Source: Thalassoglobus polymorphus (GTDB lineage Bacteria; Planctomycetota; Planctomycetia; Planctomycetales; Planctomycetaceae). From it: a stretch of DNA of 64,000 nucleotides. Below are positions 57,731 to 64,000 of the stretch, in pieces; position 1 is the first letter of the stretch, and each line of letters begins with the position of its first letter. The stretch lies in contig NZ_CP036267.1 of the NCBI RefSeq assembly GCF_007744255.1, forward strand, positions 5,530,001-5,594,000, in the 5' to 3' direction. The notes below the pieces were generated by a model. The model had not been told where the DNA came from. It worked only from the letters and a program-made list of their open reading frames with translations, and made no database searches. A program made the position numbers and the translations under genes.

Positions 57731-58198
57731 ATGGCACTCGAAAAATCACTGATCCTGCTGAAGCCTGACGCCGTGCAGCGTCGCCTTTGTGGTGAGATCA
57801 TCACTCGCCTCGAAAACAAAGGACTCAAACTCATTGCAATGAAAATGTTGCAAGTGACCAAAGAGCTCGCAGCACAACACTACGAAGAACACGTTGAAAA
57901 ACCGTTCTACCCGATGCTCGAAGAGTTCATCACCTCAGGCCCAGTCGTCGCGATCGTCGTGGAAGGTCCAGAAGCAGTCAGCGTCGTCCGTGGAATGATG
58001 GGAAAAACCAACGGCCGCGAATCTGCTCCCGGGACAATCCGCGGAGACTTCGGACTCTCCCGACAGGTCAACCTGATCCACGGTAGTGATGGCCCCGAAG
58101 CTGCTCTTCGAGAAATCGGTATCTACTTCCAGGCCGAAGAAGTCCTCAGCTACAAATCTTCCCTCGACGAATGGGTTTGCGCCAGCGACGAGCTATAA
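57731..58198 (+). CDS. ndk: Nucleoside diphosphate kinase
   Basis: The 155-aa enzyme equilibrates nucleoside di- and triphosphates by a ping-pong mechanism. The N-terminal LILLKPDAVQRRLCGEI, the RGMMGKTNGRESAPGTIRGDFG segment and the active-site histidine H117 (NLIHGSDGPEAA) are typical; many bacterial members have GSDS here, so the third residue after HGSD differs (G). It is followed by a strong terminator. Confidence 0.97.
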   Translation: MALEKSLILLKPDAVQRRLCGEIITRLENKGLKLIAMKMLQVTKELAAQHYEEHVEKPFYPMLEEFITSGPVVAIVVEGPEAVSVVRGMMGKTNGRESAPGTIRGDFGLSRQVNLIHGSDGPEAALREIGIYFQAEEVLSYKSSLDEWVCASDEL

Positions 58199-58227
58199 AA
58201 CCGAAACACCCGTAGTTCCAAAAGATA

Positions 58228-58262
58228 CAAAAGCCTCCGGTTATTGACCGGAGGCTTTTTTG
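58228..58262 (+). terminator. Rho-independent terminator of ndk
   Basis: AAAAGCCTCCGG pairs with CCGGAGGCTTTT around a 7-nt loop, followed by a T-run, 30 bp after the ndk stop codon. Confidence 0.9.
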
Positions 58263-58296
58263 TCGTCAACAGATGATCAAAAAATGCTCAATCTCG

Positions 58297-58401
58297 CTAT
58301 TGATCAAGACTTCCCAACTCGAGCGCTTCCGCCTCATCTTCAGTCAGGAAATCGAGTGAGAGTGCCTTCGTTCCCCACTCCTGAAGAATAAAACCCGGCA
58401 T
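58297..58401 (-). CDS. Possible 34-codon small protein
   Basis: A minus-strand frame from ATG at 58401 encodes a 34-residue acidic peptide (starts MPGFILQEWGTKALS; the C-terminal half is rich in Glu, Asp and Leu). The composition is protein-like and no repeat overlaps it, but no strong ribosome site is visible and no homologue is recognised. A TTG eight codons upstream is an alternative start. Confidence 0.25.
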   Translation of the reverse strand: MPGFILQEWGTKALSLDFLTEDEAEALELGSLDQ

Positions 58402-58554
58402 CTTTTTATCGTGTTGCCCCAAACTCTCTTATAGAGCAGTCTTCGAAATCCCCGGTGGAAAGTCTGCAATGAGTTCCACGGCGACACGTGATCACCTATT
58501 CAATCGCAATCGTCAAAGCGATCTTTATGAGAAAGAAGAAGCGCCGAAAATGCT

Positions 58555-59409
58555 TTAAACGCTTCCGGCGATGTTGTAAATCTCTGCTGCATTGAGGATT
58601 TGATCGTTTGTGGTGAAGAGTTTTTCGATTGCGGCACGGTGAGTTTTCATTTTCAAGCCGCCAACACCGAAGGCACCGTAGCTGGTCGCACCGTTGACCT
58701 CTGCTGCATCATCTGTGGGACTGATGCCTTCCAGGCCAACAGGTGGGACAGCGTTGACATCGATAGCGACTTTCAACGTTTCGATCCCTTCGACTTCCTC
58801 ACCTGTGAGGAACTGAACGCCAGCAGCACCGGCAGCAATGATAAGATTGATGCCGTCGACAGCGGCTGCGACTCCCTCATCGGAGAATTCGCAAGGGACC
58901 ACTTTGGCTTCGGGGACCACGTGGCGAATCTCTGCACAGGTGACTTGAGCACGTTCTTCGCTGCGGGAGGCGATGCGAACTGTTGCTCCCTGAGCTGCAA
59001 GGATTTGCCCACAGCGATGACCGACTGGACCGGTTCCACCGAGGATGAGCGCTTCAGTCGTATTGAAATCGAGATGCTTCGACGCACACCGAACTGCGGC
59101 GGCGGCTGTCGTATTGGAACCGTTCGAATCAATCATTACGGAGACCCGCATCGGGCCGAAGAAGGTGTCCTGAATTTTCGAGAGGAGGCGTTCTCCTGCT
59201 TCAACATTACTGCCACTGATAAAGATGGCTGTATTGCTGAGCTCTTCGGCGCTGCGAGTAAAAATCGCGCCATGAATGAGCGGTTCGATGTTTTCAGGAG
59301 TCACTCCTCCATAGCTGAAGAGTTCATCCACACCGCTGTCGATGGCCACAACCCGATCGAACGAGGATGGAAGAGAGTCAGTGTCGAACTGAATGAGAAT
59401 CTTTTTCAT
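58555..59409 (-). CDS. Methylene-tetrahydromethanopterin dehydrogenase (MtdB/MtdC type)
   Basis: About 284 aa from the ATG at 59409 (MKKILIQFDTDSLPSSFDR). Hallmarks are SYGGVTPENIEPLIHGAIFTR, SNGSNTTAAAAVR and the NAD(P)-binding ALILGGTGPVGHRCGQILA. The enzyme oxidises methylene-H4MPT to methenyl-H4MPT in formaldehyde oxidation. Planctomycetes are known to carry this pathway and a distinct MtdC class; B versus C cannot be settled by eye. It lies just downstream of fae on the same strand, separated by a terminator and a family B repeat. Confidence 0.9.
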   Translation of the reverse strand: MKKILIQFDTDSLPSSFDRVVAIDSGVDELFSYGGVTPENIEPLIHGAIFTRSAEELSNTAIFISGSNVEAGERLLSKIQDTFFGPMRVSVMIDSNGSNTTAAAAVRCASKHLDFNTTEALILGGTGPVGHRCGQILAAQGATVRIASRSEERAQVTCAEIRHVVPEAKVVPCEFSDEGVAAAVDGINLIIAAGAAGVQFLTGEEVEGIETLKVAIDVNAVPPVGLEGISPTDDAAEVNGATSYGAFGVGGLKMKTHRAAIEKLFTTNDQILNAAEIYNIAGSV

Positions 59410-59444
59410 CTGAGAGTGATCCGAAAAGAATTGGTCGTAATGAT

Positions 59445-59524
59445 TTGAACTGAGCCTGAAACCTGAGTTGACTCTCTCAAAGACTGAGAAGAATACCATT
59501 CCGCAAGTTTTCGGACTGGCTCTA
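59445..59524 (-). repeat. Family B interspersed repeat, copy 2
   Basis: The reverse complement reads TAGAGCCAGTCCGAAAACTTGCGG and continues AATGGTATTCTTCTCAG, TTTGAGAGAG and GTTTCAGGCTCAGTTCAA. It closely matches the copy at 2908. It lies between fae and the dehydrogenase gene. Confidence 0.8.
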
Positions 59525-59541
59525 AAGTATCCTAACGAAAA

Positions 59542-59566
59542 CACCCCCGATCAGAAATCGGGGGTG
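59542..59566 (-). terminator. Rho-independent terminator of fae
   Basis: CACCCCCGAT pairs with ATCGGGGGTG around a 5-nt loop and is followed on the minus strand by TTTTCGTT. It lies about 60 bp after the fae stop codon and suggests that fae and the dehydrogenase gene are at least partly separately transcribed. Confidence 0.8.
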
Positions 59567-59627
59567 CGAAATATCGTCTCCCGAACCAGAAAATCCCGGG
59601 AGTGAGTGATCTTTGTAATGGAGAAGA

Positions 59628-60128
59628 TTAGCTCTTTGCAAAGAATGGGTGAGCTGAAGTGTCCTTCTTGGCGACCATCTCATCGGCACTTGGCTCGTTC
59701 TTCATCGCTCTTTCGATGGAGAGCTTCGTCGCTTCGTAATTGTACTGATAAATCTTCTGATCGTCGTCTGCTTCCCAGTGAATGAAGACACCACAAATGA
59801 TGCACAACTTTTCAGCCTGGTCTTTAGGAATCGTCCCTTCAGCGACGCTTTCTGCGACTGCATCGGCAACTGCACGTTGAGCAGGGCCGAACATTTGAAC
59901 TGCTTGCTTTGCACCTTTGATTGTCACCTTGGTGACCATCACTGTTGCTGGTTTCACAGCCAGATTTGGCTCGAGCACAGCCAGCAAGTTGCTATGGCCT
60001 TGTGACTGTGTTGAAAGTGCATTGGCAAATGCGATTCCAGCAGGACCACTTTTGTCACCGATGATCAGATCGATGTGCGAAACTTCATTACCTTCGCCCA
60101 CCAGGGCTTCACCAACTTGGAATGACAT
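59628..60128 (-). CDS. fae: Formaldehyde-activating enzyme
   Basis: About 167 aa from the ATG at 60128 (MSFQVGEALVGEGNEVSHIDL), preceded by GAGAGGAG; the frame is open to 60266. Fae condenses formaldehyde with tetrahydromethanopterin. The conserved catalytic histidine region EVSHIDLIIGDKSGPAG (H18) and the family segment SHSNLLAVLEPNL-like QGHSNLLAVLEPNLAVKP are present, and the length matches Fae. Together with the dehydrogenase downstream it marks an H4MPT-linked C1 pathway for formaldehyde oxidation or detoxification. Confidence 0.95.
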   Translation of the reverse strand: MSFQVGEALVGEGNEVSHIDLIIGDKSGPAGIAFANALSTQSQGHSNLLAVLEPNLAVKPATVMVTKVTIKGAKQAVQMFGPAQRAVADAVAESVAEGTIPKDQAEKLCIICGVFIHWEADDDQKIYQYNYEATKLSIERAMKNEPSADEMVAKKDTSAHPFFAKS

Positions 60129-60449
60129 TGTTAATGTGCTCCTCTCGATGCAATAAAAACTTGACCTCCACCAAACGATTGATAGCAGTCTTGATTCGCG
60201 GAGTCTAACAAGTCCGAAACCATTTCCCAACGGATTGGAGGCAGTGAATCGCCTGAGGGCTTGCATTTCTCTACAGCAGGTCGAACCTCATTTTCAGATC
60301 TGATCCTGAAACTTGAAAGTGCTCTCTCAAAACGTTGAGAAAGGGGGCGATTCCAGAGGTTTACGGACAGGTTCCGGGGAAATCAGCCCTGTTTTCGCTC
60401 TCTTCACACCTGAAAAGTGGGCGTTTCTTGCGAAAATGATACCGTTTGT
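60129..60449. other. Intergenic region upstream of fae
   Basis: About 320 bp. It holds the third family B repeat (60296-60376) and presumably the fae promoter. Nothing else was recognised. Confidence 0.5.
60296..60376 (-). repeat. Family B interspersed repeat, copy 3
   Basis: The reverse complement matches copy 1 across most of its length: CGGAACCTGTCCGTAAACC, TGGAATCG, TTTCTCAACGTTTTGAGAGAGC and TTTCAAGTTTCAGGATC. It lies between the outer-membrane-like gene and fae. Confidence 0.8.
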
Positions 60450-61361
60450 TCACCACCAGAATGTGACGCCGCCAATGATCCCCTGCAGGTTCGTGTCACC
60501 GATGTGCAAGATGTCGTAGCCAGTGAAGAGCTCGACATGCTCATAGACGAGGCCAAGTGTCGTCTTGCTATGATACATATCGGCATCGCCGATCGTTCCT
60601 GCATCGAGAACGCTACGAATGACAAACGGCTCTGTCGGAAACCAGTCGAAGCCATACGTAAAGTTGAATCCGACATCCGTTTGCCCGCCGCTCAGCCAGT
60701 TGAGCCCAAGCCCTGTGTAAAACTGAGCATGTTCATTCTGAGCGAAGCGATAGACCAGATTCGCATCGCCGGTCCACAACGTATCGTGACGACTGCCGGT
60801 CACATCTTCTTGCCAATAATTCCACTCGGTGTCCAGGCCCCATCGAGAGATATTGTCCAGCTGTAATCGCCCGCCGAAGCGCTCCAGACCGGAGAAATCG
60901 GTCCCATACTCACCCGTCAAACGAAATGAGTTCGCGTTCTGAGCAGTCTCGTCGAAGGCCACAAGTTCCAGAAATCCGTTGTGACCATTGTCGTATGGGA
61001 AATCTGAAAACTGAACGACGTCGGCATAGTCATCGCCAAGCATTGCAGGAGGGACAATCCACGGAGAAGCGACGGCGTAGAAAAGGACCATCCCCGAGAA
61101 GGAGGCAAAGGCATCATCATTATCGTCGCAGTAATCATTATGATGGCGACGCTTCCGTTTCTTCTTCGGGCGATCGTCGTCATCAGTAGCAGCTGCCTTC
61201 TTCGAGTTGCTCCCTTTGGCTGACTCCCGAACGTTGCCCAAGTCACCCGCGAACAGCGCATTCCCAAGCAACTGTGACATCAGAAATGCCATGAGTGTGA
61301 GCAGTATGTTCAGACGAATAGCTCGCGACACGTTCGAGTCCTCTCGGGCAGGGCGGGTCAT
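60450..61361 (-). CDS. Exported protein, probable outer-membrane beta-barrel
   Basis: The 303-aa protein has a signal peptide (about 14-38), a very charged low-complexity segment (DDDDRPKKKRKRRHH, about 58-75) and then alternating beta strands. Those strands end in an aromatic C-terminus (GGVTFWW), typical of outer-membrane beta-barrels. RLQLDNISRWGLDTEWNYW, LVYRFAQNEHAQFYTGLG and NFTYGFDWFPTEPF look like amphipathic strands. Function is unknown; similar planctomycete proteins are annotated only as hypothetical. Confidence 0.7.
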   Translation of the reverse strand: MTRPAREDSNVSRAIRLNILLTLMAFLMSQLLGNALFAGDLGNVRESAKGSNSKKAAATDDDDRPKKKRKRRHHNDYCDDNDDAFASFSGMVLFYAVASPWIVPPAMLGDDYADVVQFSDFPYDNGHNGFLELVAFDETAQNANSFRLTGEYGTDFSGLERFGGRLQLDNISRWGLDTEWNYWQEDVTGSRHDTLWTGDANLVYRFAQNEHAQFYTGLGLNWLSGGQTDVGFNFTYGFDWFPTEPFVIRSVLDAGTIGDADMYHSKTTLGLVYEHVELFTGYDILHIGDTNLQGIIGGVTFWW

Positions 61362-61468
61362 ACTCGAAAGCGTCGATGTGTCGCAAGATCGTTTTGAAGG
61401 CTCGAAATCGACGATTTCAGGTGCCAGAGATTGTATCTACAACAGAAGGAACGTGTGTGCCAAAACGG

Positions 61469-63778
61469 CTACATCGCCATTTCCATGGATTCCTGGCGTG
61501 CTTCCCATTCCTCGAAACTGCAAATCACCTCACGGCATTTTGAGCCGTTATAGTCACCCACGATGCCATCTTCTGCCATGTGATCAACCATTCTCGCAGC
61601 TCGGCCGTAGCCAACTCCCAGTGCACGCTGCAGTAACGAAACACTTCCGCGACCTTCACTTAAAACAACTGAAACAGCCTGCTGATACATCGCATCGCGT
61701 TCAGTTGAAACGCCTCCTCCACCCGGCCCGGCCGTCATCGCAGCCTTAGTGGCTTGTTCGATTTCAGGCGAGTAACGAGGTTCGTAATCGCTGTAGAATT
61801 CGATAACCGAATTCACTTCTTCGTCGCTGACGTACGTTCCTTGTGCACGAGTCACACTACTGGTTCCCGGAGCGAGATAGAGCATATCTCCGTTTCCGAG
61901 CAGTCTCTCGGCTCCCATTTCGTCGAGAACCACGCGGCTATCAGTTCGCGAAGCAACCTGGAAGGAAATTCTTGCTGGCAGGTTGGATTTGATCAAACCG
62001 GTAATGACATCGACCGTTGGCTTCTGAGTTGCCAAGACGAGATGGATTCCGACTGCTCGTGATTTCTGGGCAAGACGAATAATGTGCGATTCGACTTCCT
62101 TGCCATTCGTCATCATCAAGTCTGCCATTTCATCAGCGACAATCACGATGTACGGCATGCGGTCCGGGACATCGTCTGCTTCTTCGTCCCCTTCAGCGAT
62201 CCCCATTCGGTCGAGGACTTTTTCACGACCAAGTTTATTGTAGCTGTCGAGATGTCGTACCCCGACTTTAGCCAGTAAGTCGTAGCGTTCCTCCATCTTG
62301 TCGACAGCCCACGCAAGGACCGCTTCCGCTTTCTTCATGTCGGTGATCACAGGATTCATCAAGTGTGGAATCCGAGTGTAAGGGCTGAGTTCGACCATCT
62401 TCGGATCGATCATCAACATCCGCACTTCGTCCGGTGTTCGCGTCATGAGGATTGAGGTAATGAGCGTATTCAGACAAACAGATTTTCCAGTTCCCGTTCG
62501 ACCAGCAATCAACAAGTGCGGCATCTTGGTCATGTCGACAACCAACGGACGACCGCTGACGTCTTTCCCGAGGAAGATCGGAACCGCCATTTTATCTGCT
62601 TCTGCAGACATTGTTTCAGCGAGTTCTTTCAACCGCACAGTTACTTGTTTCTCATTCGGGACTTCCACACCGACAGTGTTCTTTCCAGGGATCGGAGAGA
62701 CAACGCGCACCGCAGGGACGCGCAATGCGACCGCCAAGTCGTCAGCCAGGTTGACGACTTTCGAAATTCTTAATCCCGGCTCAAGTGTCAGCTCAAACTG
62801 AGTAACAACCGGACCGGTGTCAATCTCTGCGACTTTAACATTCAACCCAAACTCTTCAAACGTTCGCTCAAGAACGACAGCCGCTTCCTGTGCTTTCTTC
62901 GCCAGCAACTCAAACGGAAACTCTTCGGCTTCTTCGAGAATATCGAGAGAGGGCAAGTCGACTTGCTCCAAACGTTCACGCACTTTCGGTTTGAACAAGC
63001 TGCCCATCAACCCTTGCCCCGCACCTTTGGCAGTGAGAGGAGCATTCACTTTGAACTCAGTCGGGACGCGGGATTCTTCAACGACCTCAACGATCCCCGC
63101 TGGTTCCGGTTCACCTTCAGGTTCTGCCTCTGACTCAACTTCCAACTCGGGCTTAAGTTTGCGAGCGGCTGTTTTTTCAACGGCGATATCACTGACAGGA
63201 GGTCGCTGTTTTTTAATGTAGATCGCACGCACACACCAAAAGAGCGGAGCAAAGAGAACCCGGTAGACAATCCGAAAGAATAGCGTTTCCGTTGCCAGGA
63301 TCATTCCGACACAGAAGAGCGTAGCGATAATCACAATGGAGCCAACGATGGAAAAATTCTCCATCAACAAAACCCGCCCCCACGCGCCCAGGTAGCCTCC
63401 GCTTCCGATCAAGGGAGAATTGGGGAGATTCGGAACTGTGAGATGCAGCAACAGGCACAACGAGATCAACATCGTCAATGCTCCGATGATGCGAACGACT
63501 GGATCCGCGAGCTGTTTACGGGAGAACAATCCCATATCAATGCAGAACAGACTCACCAGAAGAAACCATGCCCCGAGGCCGAATGCGTTCACTAAGAGAT
63601 GGGCAATGACAGCCCCGGTCGGTCCGCACAAGTTGGTGACGTATGTCCGCGCAGGGTAAACCGACGTCGACGGGGGGTCCGCCGAATCGTAGCTGAACAA
63701 GGCGAGTGCCACGAACAGTGTCGCAGCGAATAAGCCCAGCGCCAGCAAATCATTTTTCAGACGTTGGTAATCAATCAT
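61469..63778 (-). CDS. ftsK: DNA translocase FtsK/SpoIIIE
   Basis: The 769-aa protein has four N-terminal membrane helices (about 10-30, 55-80, 95-115 and 145-170), an acidic/Pro linker (about 195-250) and the RecA-like motor domain with Walker A GRTGTGKS at 426-433, a typical IVIVADEMADLMM Walker B and RAVGIHLVLATQKP. The C-terminal gamma winged helix (about 700-760; GVGYGRAARMVDHMAEDGIVG) recognises KOPS-like sequences. It pumps chromosomal DNA at the division site. Its linker is short compared with E. coli FtsK. Confidence 0.96.
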   Translation of the reverse strand: MIDYQRLKNDLLALGLFAATLFVALALFSYDSADPPSTSVYPARTYVTNLCGPTGAVIAHLLVNAFGLGAWFLLVSLFCIDMGLFSRKQLADPVVRIIGALTMLISLCLLLHLTVPNLPNSPLIGSGGYLGAWGRVLLMENFSIVGSIVIIATLFCVGMILATETLFFRIVYRVLFAPLFWCVRAIYIKKQRPPVSDIAVEKTAARKLKPELEVESEAEPEGEPEPAGIVEVVEESRVPTEFKVNAPLTAKGAGQGLMGSLFKPKVRERLEQVDLPSLDILEEAEEFPFELLAKKAQEAAVVLERTFEEFGLNVKVAEIDTGPVVTQFELTLEPGLRISKVVNLADDLAVALRVPAVRVVSPIPGKNTVGVEVPNEKQVTVRLKELAETMSAEADKMAVPIFLGKDVSGRPLVVDMTKMPHLLIAGRTGTGKSVCLNTLITSILMTRTPDEVRMLMIDPKMVELSPYTRIPHLMNPVITDMKKAEAVLAWAVDKMEERYDLLAKVGVRHLDSYNKLGREKVLDRMGIAEGDEEADDVPDRMPYIVIVADEMADLMMTNGKEVESHIIRLAQKSRAVGIHLVLATQKPTVDVITGLIKSNLPARISFQVASRTDSRVVLDEMGAERLLGNGDMLYLAPGTSSVTRAQGTYVSDEEVNSVIEFYSDYEPRYSPEIEQATKAAMTAGPGGGGVSTERDAMYQQAVSVVLSEGRGSVSLLQRALGVGYGRAARMVDHMAEDGIVGDYNGSKCREVICSFEEWEARQESMEMAM

Positions 63779-64000
63779 GTTCGTTCAGTGTCGCAGGAGA
63801 TCTCTTCTGCGCTCACCTCCCGTGAGGGGCCTTTGTGGACAGGTCCGTTCTGCCGTTCTCTTTGTGAGTCCTCTCAGCGTGCTGGGACAACTCTCTCTTC
63901 ATCACCCCGCCCATGCCGGTGCGAATTGCTGACATTGCGAGGCGTGTCGCTCGTCACTCCATCATTCTCTGGGAGCCGCATTCATCGAGTGATTCACCAG
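63779..64000. other. Window edge upstream of ftsK
   Basis: About 220 bp upstream of ftsK, presumably holding its promoter. No gene, repeat or clear promoter hexamers were identified before the window ends. Confidence 0.35.

Overview
The window is a chromosomal segment of a planctomycete, most likely family Planctomycetaceae. The evidence is the gene content: a DUF1559 prepilin-like protein, a DUF1549/DUF1553 + DUF1501 pair, secreted sulfatases and DUF1080 (3-keto-disaccharide hydrolase) fusions, LL-diaminopimelate aminotransferase, and tetrahydromethanopterin-linked C1 genes (fae and a methylene-H4MPT dehydrogenase). Core genes (metG, dapL, hemC, pyrB, carA, ndk, polX, ftsK) are interleaved with lineage-specific secreted and membrane proteins.

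Layout. 0-6 kb: a zinc-ribbon methyltransferase, a 2OG-Fe(II) oxygenase, two secreted unknowns, and an ExeA-like ATPase with a small membrane partner. 6.5-10.5 kb: a sugar isomerase/DUF1080 fusion, a sulfatase and a small membrane protein. 10.7-17.4 kb (minus): a tightly overlapping operon of an NPCBM-like protein, three HtrA-like proteins whose catalytic triads are progressively lost, and a BFD-type [2Fe-2S] protein. 17.6-25.7 kb (minus): four genes of a BatA/VWA-type membrane cluster. 26-29.4 kb: metG and dapL. 29.4-30.8 kb: a retron-like reverse transcriptase fused to two N-terminal membrane helices, preceded by a run of strong hairpins that may be its template RNA. 31-38.7 kb: a large membrane protein, a DUF1559 pseudopilin coupled to a small lipoprotein, an aquaporin-family channel, and DUF1501 and DUF1549/1553. 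38.7-48 kb: a DUF4013-like membrane protein, an NtrC-like AAA+ regulator without GAFTGA, comF, DUF502, hemC, pyrB and a ligand-poor dihydroorotase homologue. 48-54.7 kb: a sulfatase-DUF1080 fusion, a membrane protein, polX and an M20 peptidase. 55-64 kb: tRNA-Leu(CAA), a PD-(D/E)XK-like protein, carA, ndk, the H4MPT genes, an outer-membrane-like protein and ftsK.

Intergenic regions carry at least two interspersed repeat families without coding capacity. Family A is about 100 bp, has ends TAGAGCA/TGCTCTA and appears about a dozen times. Family B is about 80 bp, has ends TAGAAC/GTTCTA and appears three times plus a fragment. Both look like TA-ended MITEs. Copies lie against stop codons and next to the tRNA. 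The strongest candidates for an undescribed system are the membrane-fused retron-like reverse transcriptase with its upstream structured RNA and the HtrA/pseudo-HtrA operon.
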